Shown in pieces: positions 52,901 through 62,300 of a stretch of 64,000 bases of DNA. Each line of letters starts with the position of its first letter. Within the stretch, counting starts at the first letter, position 1. This stretch comes from Runella sp. SP2 (GTDB lineage Bacteria > Bacteroidota > Bacteroidia > Cytophagales > Spirosomataceae), in contig NZ_CP031030.1 in assembly GCF_003711225.1 (NCBI RefSeq), positions 3,658,001 through 3,722,000 of the forward strand. The letters are read 5' to 3'. The notes below the pieces were generated by a model that saw only the letters and a program-made list of their open reading frames with translations, had not been told where the DNA came from and did not search any database. The translations under genes and the position numbers were made by a program.

Positions 52901-54039
52901 GCCAGTTTATCCAATTCATAAAAATGGTAAGATGGGCGGTAATTACCGTGTACATACACCCTTCCCTGCTGGTCCTGATAAAGCGAAGAAGGGGAGTGTT
53001 GAGGCAGAAAAGAGTGGAATTGCTTGATGCGCGGATTAAACTTGAGCAGTCCGTATCCGCCGGTAGCTACCCATACGTTACCATTTTGGTCTTTGAATAA
53101 TTGGTTAATGATGTCTTTTTCGGGCGGCAGTTGGGCAAAGGCATTTTGCGGCGTGAGTTCATTTAATTGGAGAAGTTCATTGACTTTGAAAATCCATACA
53201 TATTTCTGGTTGCAGATGGCAATAGTGCCGTCCTGAAAAATATTGACAACTATTCGCTGGTTTGAAGGAGTTTTAAAGGTGATTTTTTTAACAAAAGTCC
53301 CTTTAATACAGAGTAACACATCCGTTCCTAAGAACCAAAATCGTTTCTCCGCATCTCGAATCACATTTGCCCATGGCGCGTCAGTTTTTACGTTTTTAAT
53401 GGATAAAAATTCCGGTTCAGATTGATAAATAGTTTCTGAATACCTAAACTCGATGCTTGTTTTATCAAATACAAAATCGGGGACTGCTGTTTTTTTTGAC
53501 GGAACGCCGCCCGACGGAACGCCGCCCGAAACAGTTTGAACCCAATCGGAGAAGTCGTTTTGTGGAGGGTAAAATTGCTTGGGAATAATTTTAAAAAGCT
53601 TTCCTACCTGACTTGTAATAATCCAAATCGCGCCAGCTTTATCTTCTTTTAGATAAGAAATTTCATAATTCCCTGCATTGGTAAGCTGTTTATCAATGAT
53701 ATTGGCGTGATAAAACCGATGCGTTTGAGGGTCATAGAGATTCAAACCATCTTTTTGGGTACCCACCCAAATTCGCCCTTGGGTATCTTCCAGTAAGGCA
53801 GTACAGGTATTTCCCGAAATGCTAAACGGATTGTAAGGATTATGAGTAAAAACGTTGAAATTATAACCATCGTACCGATTTAATCCATCTTTCGTGGCAA
53901 ACCATAAAAAGCCCTGGCGGTCTTGAATGAGGTCATAAATCATCCCCTGTGAGAGACCGTCAGAAATAGTAATCTCTTGCCACCCGTTGGTTTGGGCAAG
54001 CAGCGAAAAAGGAAAAAACAGAAAAATCCAAAATCTCAT
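49984..54039 (-). CDS. Hybrid two-component system sensor/regulator (HTCS)
   Basis: This is a 1351-residue one-protein signalling system. ATG 54039 begins a signal peptide (MRFWIFLFFPFSLLAQ) and is preferred to an in-frame TTG at 54063. In order: periplasmic regulator-propeller repeats (about 20-640, with blade motifs such as DRQGFLWFATKDGLNRYDG and DTQGRIWVGTQKDGLN); a Y_Y_Y domain (about 690-775); a transmembrane helix (about 784-812); HisKA with H847 in NISHEFRTPL; HATPase with SDSGIGID and GTGIGLAL; a receiver domain with D1153 in VISDLMMPRMDG and the Lys in YLVKPF; and a C-terminal AraC-type helix-turn-helix. Signalling residues appear complete. In Bacteroidota such proteins usually sense extracellular sugars or polymer fragments and activate adjacent genes. 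Here both neighbours are giant T9SS adhesins. Confidence 0.96.
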   Translation of the reverse strand: MRFWIFLFFPFSLLAQTNGWQEITISDGLSQGMIYDLIQDRQGFLWFATKDGLNRYDGYNFNVFTHNPYNPFSISGNTCTALLEDTQGRIWVGTQKDGLNLYDPQTHRFYHANIIDKQLTNAGNYEISYLKEDKAGAIWIITSQVGKLFKIIPKQFYPPQNDFSDWVQTVSGGVPSGGVPSKKTAVPDFVFDKTSIEFRYSETIYQSEPEFLSIKNVKTDAPWANVIRDAEKRFWFLGTDVLLCIKGTFVKKITFKTPSNQRIVVNIFQDGTIAICNQKYVWIFKVNELLQLNELTPQNAFAQLPPEKDIINQLFKDQNGNVWVATGGYGLLKFNPRIKQFHSFLPQHSPSSLYQDQQGRVYVHGNYRPSYHFYELDKLANRLKPISNVTYVFTQGHDVLLQDKHNDFWLLGRVGTKVNRSLKKYSVDWQLIKEYPLPPLNELKSGSFKLLQDSAENIWIGHTEGNLIKFNPTTEQFQVFSYHSLLPKSGAAVETFALYQDKQHTLWIGTQKGLIKAEHPQTSPVFSLYKNSKTDRRSLSEDFVSGMIDDPFLPDKYLWVSTKGGGLERLNKQLGIFEHFTEAQGLPNKVVYGILEGEDKSLWVSTNRGIARLNPKSLICTNFNKSDGLQDDEFNTNSYFKAPSGELLFGGVNGVTSFRPSAMGSIQKPPIIKIIGLKVNNKAVVPGDDNNILEKAIEFLPSLQLAHDENQVSLEFGIMDFSNPVKNRFRYQLEGIDGNWVETGTTRFANFTQLPSGSYTFRVQGSTNGEVWSQPIALEIRVNPPFYRTWWAYLLYLSVISYVIYRVYQNQLNRFRLQEEIRFKDKETERLAELDQLKTQFFTNISHEFRTPLTLILGPMEQIVKDYARDTRFPMMQRNAQRLLELINQLLDLGKLDARQMQVNLQPGDIARFIQLLGSSFQSLAENRSITFLIHQNQPKVLANFDADKMEKIIINLLSNAFKFSENGGRIEMSVEYSSPIGGGGTGAVITISDSGIGIDPEKLNKIFDRFYQIDSSTKRNYEGTGIGLALVKELVNLLKGTIQVESQQGVGTTFKVTIPLVPLADSSDLSTEEVLNRFGTKTETIEKRAIENSQESSLGNDEPLLLIVEDNDDLRAYIRTVFEEAYQVIEACDGQEGLEKATEFVPDIVISDLMMPRMDGFEFCKQLKSNEKTSHIPVVMLTAKATLEDRLEGFDLGADEYLVKPFNASEIKARVRNLIKIREKLRELFRQEVIELKPTEVKVNSMDKVFIQKAKMVIDKHISKSEFDVVQFAEEMNMAPVQLRRKLKALTNQTAIEFVRHYRLQRAADLLTQKAGTVSDIAFGVGFENLSYFARVFQEKYGVLPSDYPD
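53498..53527 (-). repeat. In-frame 15-bp tandem duplication in the HTCS
   Basis: The 15-bp unit GACGGAACGCCGCCC occurs twice in a row, encoding a doubled Gly-Gly-Val-Pro-Ser in a loop of the periplasmic propeller. It keeps the frame. Confidence 0.85.
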
Positions 54040-54130
54040 TTTCGGGTTCACTTTCAAATTCAAAATAACGAAAATTTAATCGATTCTAACTAGCTAGCTT
54101 TGTAAAATCGCTTCGTAAAATTTACTAACG

Positions 54131-54173
54131 ACATAAAAAAACGGACGACTCCCGCCTTGGGAATCGCCCGTTT
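54131..54173 (-). terminator. Intrinsic terminator of gene E
   Basis: Arms at 54159-54173 and 54139-54153 pair over 15 bp on the minus strand (two G-U pairs, 5-nt loop), followed by seven T residues. It starts 46 bp beyond the gene E stop. Confidence 0.9.
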
Positions 54174-54218
54174 CTGTACTGCTAGTTGTCTGTATTCGAC
54201 AGCTAAATCGGTCTTTTA

Positions 54219-56300
54219 TTACTGAATTTTCAACACTTTCAAGGTTGCCTGTTTGTCAGGCGTGGTTACCTTCAAGAAATACATTCCCGTTGGCAACTCA
54301 CTCACCCCAAACTCCTCTTGGTGCGTGTTCGTCTCAGGTCTAAATTGACGACTCAACACCTCACGACCCGCAGCATCAGTCAATGTAGTCTGCACCATTT
54401 GCCCCTTGCTGTCTTGCACTTTCAAACGCAGAATGTTGGTGACGGGGTTAGGGAGAACAGTGGCGAAGGCTCCGTTATCGGTTAGCTGTTTTCCGTTATC
54501 CGACCCTTGCACTTTGCCTTTTGCCATTTCTCTCGCTGCGCCTACGCCTACCCCGTCTTTCGACTGGATTCTGAACCAATATTCTTGGTACGCCAGCACA
54601 TTCCCTTGAGGCTTCCGCGTCGAGGGATAAATACTTCCCCAACCCTTCATGTCCCAATAACGAATACTCAATTTGTACAAGCCTTTTGGTAAACCTGAAT
54701 CATAAACATTTCCTCCCGCACCATTGTCGGCGTAGAAACCATACGCGGGGTGGTTGGGGCCGTATAGCTCCGTCCAACCCTCGCGGTTGGCATACATAAA
54801 GTAGGGCGCATTATTCTCGTGCGTGTTGAAGGAGCGAATCACGCCCATCTCAGGCGTCGCCAACATATCGAACGTCAACGAACCCGTCGTCCCCAGTCCA
54901 CACGCATCCGCATGAATCGTCCAATAACGAGGTGCCATTTTATTCACATTCTCAACGTAGTACAACGTCGGAGACTGCTGCGTGCTTTGATCTAACTCTG
55001 GCCCGCCATCGGCAGTAATAAATTGACTACTCCACGCCGCGCGGTCGTTAATCTTTGTCGCCGACTTAGACTCTCCAATGTTGATCAAACTCACCACAAA
55101 TGCCTTCCAAGATACCTCTTTACGGTTACTCTCAGCACTCTGACATCCGCCCTCAAAAACGCACTTCGCCCAGTAACTCTGCTTCGTTACGTTGCTAAAT
55201 GCTACCTCAAAACTTGGCGTAGTTACCCCTGTGTTCCAGCTCGTTGTACTTCCTGCTGGACAGTTGGCCGAAACCGTCACCGTTGTTCCTGTACACACCA
55301 CATCTTGCGATGCCGTCACCAAAGGCGCTACATGGACTGGTATCACCGTAAACGTCACTACATTACTCTTCTCACTCAAACAGCCATTTTCGGCCTGACA
55401 ACGAGCGTAGTACGACGTCGTTTCACTCGGCGTTTGGACGGGAAGCGTTGACAGAGAGACGTTGGTTGAAGCATTGTACCAGATGGTCGTCAAACTTCCA
55501 CAACTTGTACTGCCACTGAAAGATAATGGCGTTCCACAACCACTCGTCACATTCAGGCTTGCCACAGGTACTTGAGACAAACTTGTAATGCGCAAACGAA
55601 TTACACCCGATTCCGTCTCTACACACGATGCCGTACCGTCCGACTTACGACAACGTACCCGATAATTATGGTAATTGCCATCCACCAACTGCGTCGGTAC
55701 AACTCCGCTGTACTCGCCTCCGTCCACCGAATAAACCACCGTTTCTCCCGTTGCGCAGGTCGCTTTGAAGTTCAGTTCATTGCCTTCGATGTTACAAATG
55801 TCTTTCGTCTCTCCCGCTGCCACGGTCACCCCGTCCGCCAACAGAGACACATTCTGAGGAACCGAAGCACGGTAATTAATCGTCAACTCAATCGGTGACG
55901 TATAAGTCACGGGACAACTCACATCACAGGCCGCTTGGTAGCGGTGCGGTTGGTTATTGGATAATTGGGTAACTGGGGCTGTCGCTGACCATTCGCTCCA
56001 TGAACCACCTCCCACTTGTACTCGCCAAACTGGATTTCCCACTACACATAAACCCGAAACTGTAAACTGCAAACCGTTAACAGGATTCGCATCTGTGTCG
56101 CAGAAAACTTGTGTATTGCCTTCGTTCAACGTCTGTTGTAACGTATTCAGTACGATTGTAGGTTTCGTCTGCACAGTAACCACCGCACTACCACTCTGAG
56201 TTTGAGAACAGTTGGCATCACGCACACTTACTAACGTATAAGTATAAACTCCCTCTGTGCTTGTACTTTGATTTACTGTCGCACTCGCACTTCCGCCCGT
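54219..56300 (-). repeat. 3' segment of gene E, near-duplicate of gene D 37796-39890
   Basis: This is the partner of the gene D segment. It carries the Ig-like region, the unassigned region beginning near SWKAFVVSLINIGESKSATK, a short low-complexity linker and the sorting domain. Confidence 0.9.
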
Positions 56301-59300
56301 TGTCGTGACTGTCTGTACACTGCCTCCATTTACTTGATAGCTAAATGTATAGGGTGCAACGCCGTTACTTCCCGTAAACGTCACTGTCACCGCAGAACCG
56401 CCCTTGCAAACTAACGAAGTACCACTAACAACTGCCGTCGGCAAGGCGTAATTAGTCACCGATGCACTGCCTGTCATCGAAGTCGTACAACTCGTAATCG
56501 TGTTGGTCGCTACTACCGTGTAAGTGCCCACATCTGTCTGATTCCCAAACGATATAGCACTGCCTGTGCCACTCAAAGCATTGCCTATTAGCACATCACC
56601 TTTCTTCAGTTGGTAACTTACCCCAGTTTCCGAACCGCTCAAGCCTACCAATACGCCCGAGCCACCTGGGCAGAAACTGCCACCGCCTGTGACACTAAAT
56701 AATGAGGGTAAGGTATTGATTGTTACGACCGCATTGCCTGACATACTCGAAACACAACCTCCCGTGGCGGTCGTTGCCTCTACCGTATAGAGTCCCGCTT
56801 GCGTCTGATTTCCAAACGAGATAGCGTTGCCCGTTCCTGCTACTACACTGCCTACATTCATGTTGTCTTTCTTGAGTTGGTAATTCACACCTGTTTGCGA
56901 ACTCGACAAGCCCACCGCTGAACCGATACCGCCTGCACAATACGCGCCACCGCCTGTTACGTTGTAGGCTGTCGGTAAACTAATCACCGTTATTTCCACG
57001 CTACCTGTCATGGCTTGCGTACACGTTACCGTACTGGGCTGCGCTGCTGCACCCACACCAATCCGCGCTGGGACGGCACCGCCCGTTTTTTTGGCTTCTA
57101 CCGTGTAGGTGCCTGCAACAGACTGATTGCCAAACGAAATCGCCGAACCTGTCCCTGCTACAGCACTGCCTACATTGACACCGCCTTTCTTCAGTTGGTA
57201 ACTTACCCCAGTTTCCGAACCACTCAAGCCTACAACTACCCCTGAGCCGCCTTGGCAGAAACTACCTCCACCTGTGACATTGTAGGCCACAGGCTGCGCT
57301 ACTACGCTCACGACCACATTACCACTCATCGTCGCTATACAGCCTCCCGTGACAGTCGTCGCTTTTACCGTATAGAGTCCCGCTTGCGTTTGATTTCCAA
57401 ACGAGATAGCACTGCCTGTGCCTGCTACTACACTGCCTACATTCACGTTGTCTTTCTTGAGTTGGTAATTCACACCTGTTTGTGAACTCGACAAACCTAC
57501 CACCGAACCGCCACTGCCTGCACAATAAGGGCCGCCGCCTGTGACGTTGTAGGCTGTCGGCAAACTACAGACTGCCACCGTAATCTCATTGCTCGTAGCC
57601 ATCGCTGATGAAGCACAAACATCACTACTGGTCATTTCAACCTTAATCTTATCTCCATCGGCCAACGTAGTAGTCGTTAAAGTTGCTCCTGTTTCATTCG
57701 GAATTGTTACGTTATTCTTTTTCCAAATGTAGGTAGGCGTTGTACCACCGTTGGTCGGTGTTGCGGTAAAAGTCACACTTGTGCCAGCAGTGATACTACC
57801 GCTTGGATTGGCAGCAATCATTACCGATGGAGTTACAAAATCTGGCAAGGTAACTCGTTCATAAGCTCCCATATCAACGTTCGTATGTTGGATACGAACA
57901 TTTTGAAGTAAATCCAACGTAGCAGTTGCTTTGGCATTATTTCCAGTGTTAAGGGCTGGTGAGCAACCTCCTAAGGCTAAACCATCGTCGATAGTTGCAT
58001 AGAGATTATCTGCTCCGTCAGGATCACTTGTATTCACAAACAACGGATTGGCATTTGAATTGCCTGTACCCGCCACTATCGTAGCACCTTGTACAATACT
58101 GTATGAGATTGTAGGCGTAGAAGTACCAAAATCAATCTGTTGCTGGGCTCCGCCAGCAGCAGAGGTATTATTCCACAAAATACTATTGCTAATCGTCACT
58201 CCATTGGGAGCATAAATAGCCCCGCTAGTCTCAGTTGCACTCGTTGTTGAGTTACCATAAATAGTATTATTGGTAATGGTAGCAGCAGACGAATTGAGAT
58301 ACAATGCTCCTGCTTTTTGGCTTGCTTGGTTATTGACAAACAGACAGTTCTCAAAATTAGGAACCTCTTGACCTGTATTTTTGTCTTGGTAAACAGCTCC
58401 ACCGTTGGTTGCTGTATTATTAGCAAAAACACAACGTTTAAAATCAATAGCAGTGCTACCATTGAAAAACAAATAGATCGCTCCTCCTTTGACTGCACCC
58501 GTATTTGAGATAAAACGACAATCGGTAAACGTTGAAGAATTACCACCAAAGTTATCAATAACTACAGCTGCACCAGCGGGATTTGTCCCTGTCCCTTTGT
58601 TATTGATAAAAGTACAATTTGAAATAAGAGAGTTGTTATTGTAAGTAAGGAGATACATCGCTCCACCATAAGGGCTACTGTTGTTTTCAAAAGTACAATT
58701 GTTAATGGTTACCGTACTTTCTTGACTATTTAGTCCACCGCCACTGTTGCGATAAAAAATATACCCTTCTACTCTAATTGAACCTGCAGAGACTGAGCTC
58801 GTTGTTCCGTTTGCTATTTTAAGTCCATCCAGCACCGTACTTGGCCCATCTTCAACCGAAACAACTACGTGGTAACAGTTATCAGAGGCATCGTTTAGGT
58901 TACCAATATCACCACTCAAAATAGTTACGTTGGTCGCTGGGTTTCTTTGCGTACGCTCAGTCTCAGTACCAACAAAGCCGCCGTAAATTGCAATTCCATC
59001 TTTTAGATAAAAAGCTTTATCCCGTGGGTCTGTTGGTGACGCATTACCCGACGGATCTTTGGCAGGAATATAGGTACCTGCTGCTACCCAGATTTCGGTG
59101 ACACCACATTCATTGTTGATAGCGGCTTGTAGGTCGCTCGTTGCATTGGCCCAAGAAGAACCATTACCCGTTCCCGTTGGAGTTACGTAAATACGGTTCG
59201 TAATATTTTGACAAGCATTTGTTACAACCATCGTAACCTCATTACTCGTGGCCGTCGGAGTGGAAGCACAAGCATCGTTACTCGTCATCACACAGGTAAT

Positions 59301-62300
59301 CTTATCGCCATTGACCAAAACCGCATCAGTATAGGTTGCACTATTTGTGCCTACATTGTTTCCGTTTTTCTTCCATTGATAGCTTGGTGTGGTACCGCCA
59401 TTGGTAGGCGTAGCGGTAAAAGTGACACTTGTACCGGCCGTGATGCTACCGCTTGGGTCGGCCGTGATGGAAACGGAGGGCGAACAACCACCTACTGTGA
59501 AGGGTGAACTGTCAATAAAATGATCAAAATCGGGATTGCTCACCTCGAATATACGCCCCGTGCCGATGGCTCCTAATTCAAATTTCAACGAGAAAACTGC
59601 CGACGTCTGACTGGGTTGCCACGTAATGGTATTGGCACCACCCTGACCATTGCTTACGGCCAAATATTGTGAAATATCCGTATCGTTGCTAGGAGTACCA
59701 CTGTAAAGCAGTGCCACATACTTTTCTCCAACGATACCCCCAGTAACCGTAGCCGTGATAGGCTGACCGACGGTATATGTGGTTGAAGCGGGCGACAGGG
59801 TTAAACCCAAGGTAGGTTTGGGCAAAATCTCAAGGTTAGTAATACTCGCATAATCAACTGGATTAGAGGCGTTTGTTTCTTCTACATCAAATACTCGACC
59901 TGTGCCTAACACTCCCGTGCCCGCCACAAATTTGACGATGAACCAGCCACTGGTTTGGCCTGCTGGCATGGTAAATGTATTGCCCGTACTCCCCGTACTG
60001 TTAGATACATAAGCCAAGTCCAGAAAATTGGCTGCGGGATCATTCGGATCTCTATCATATAGATTTAGGGTGTATTTGTTGCCAGGAGTCCCCCCTGTCA
60101 CAGTCACCTTTACACTTTGAGCGATGGTATAACTTGGCGAAACGGGGCTGATAGTAACGCCCATTGCCGAGATTTGAGCCTGTCTAGTTGCTGAGACTGG
60201 CACGTCAGCAGCTGGGGTTGTTAGTGGACAGCCCGTACCCGTTACCTCAAAGGTAGTAGTGTAAGCAGGCTGCCCAGCTGTGCCAAGTACCTGAATCGTA
60301 TAGGTTCCTGGAACGGTAATAGTACCAGTAGTGAGATCTGGCTTGTCAACGACGCCGCTACCTCGATAGGGAAGGATATTGTCGTAATTACCTGGCCCAG
60401 AAATCAGAAAACGTACCCCTGTTCCAGTAAAGGTTACTTTGCCAGGACAGTTTGTCGGCCCAAGCACTAAGGAGCTAATGTTTTTGACATTAGGAAGGTT
60501 GCCAGCTTGCGTCACGGCCATCGTAATTTCGTTGCTCGTCACTGGGGTTGTAGAGGCACAGGCAGCGTTGCTCGTCATCACACAGCTAACCTTGTCACTA
60601 TTGGCCAGTGCCGCATCCGTGTATTGGTTGCTGTTAGTACCTACATTGTTCCCGTTCTTCTTCCATTGATAAGAAGGTGTTGTGCCACCGTTGGTAGGTG
60701 TAGCTGTGAAAGTCACGCTTTGTCCCTGAGTGATATTGTTTCCTGGGCTAGCCGTGATATTCACCGAGGGGGTAACTGAGGCTGTAGGAGTCACTACGGC
60801 GGCTACCCGCTGCGTGCTGATACATCCTTGTCCCCAGGTAAGAGTCAAGATCCCATTTCCATCATTTTCTCCCTGTGTATGGACGACATTGCTGCAAAGG
60901 GTGGGGTCAGTATAACTGCTACCACCGCCGCCGCCACCTGTGTAACCGCTAACATTCTCGCCACCGCCGCCGCCGCCGTAGTAGCCACCACCACCACCAG
61001 GGCCATAATAATCACCAACTTCAGATCCTTTACCACCCAGACCAAGAGTACCAGCATAGCCGCTCCCTATATACCCGTATCCACCAGCACCACCCTCCGT
61101 TTGGGTGCCACCGCCGCCGCCTTTAGCATTATTATTATACTGCGTACCACTTTGGCCAATCAGACCACCGCCATTACCACCTTTTTGATCCCCTGAACCG
61201 CCTCCACCACCAGCCACAACGACCCGATTGGTAAGGGCTGTACCGCCAATGCGAATGTCGGTTGCGCCACCTCCGGCACCATTATAAGTACTTATTGTAC
61301 TGCCACCGCCGTTATAGCCACCAATATCCTCATACCTTCCCGTGGGCAATCCACCCACAAAGAGGTTCAGCACCTGTCCCGGTGTTACCTGAAGGTCAGT
61401 GGTAACGCTACCGCCTTTTCCAGGAGTACTGCCATTGTAATCGCCGTTACTACCGCTGGCACCTTTAGCCACTACGGTAAGTTTGGTTACACCCGCTGGA
61501 ACGGTAAAAGTTTGCATCCCGCCAGTAAAGCCAAAAGACTGCGTTCCGAAAGTGACCCCGTTGACCTGGGCGTAATAGGTAGTAGGAGCCGTTGGGCTAA
61601 CGCTAAAAGTAGCTCCACTGGCCGAGTTGCCCAGCAGTGTTCCACTTGTGTTGGCGTTGTACCAATCAATGGAACCATTAACGGCCGTGGCTGATAGGGT
61701 AGATGGACTGCCAACGCAGCCTGGAACGATGGTCCCCATAACGGGCACTTCGCCTGATACAGTGGAAACAGTGCCAGTCATAGTGGCACTGCAACTACCA
61801 GTTGGGCTCTTTGCCAAGACGGTATAGCTACCCAAATCAGTGATGCCTTTAAAAGTTAATTCGGCACCCGTACCGACCAAAGGCACACCTACTAGGCTGC
61901 CATTTTTGTTGAGTTGATATGTGTAATTAATTTCTGAGCCAGCAAGGCTGAGAGTAGCCCCGAGTCCCTCGACACAAGTGTTGGATGAAGAAAATGTAAA
62001 AGTAACCGGCGTACTGCACATGGTGCTGTAAATTTTACCATCATTACTAATAGACGCATAAATGCCGTTACCGTAAGTCATGTTCAACAAACCAAACGAC
62101 AAATTAGTCGGTTTGCCGGCCCAGCAGATGCCATTAGAAGAAGTAAGCACATCCCCTGGCGTTTCAGAGTATCCATCGGTAACGATAAACTCGCCGTTCA
62201 GGAAGTCTATAAAACTTAGAAAGTCGGTGGCACCCGTGTTTTGAGGAGTCCAGTTGATCCCATTGACTGAAGTAAGAGCCTTTCCATCCGAACGAACCGC

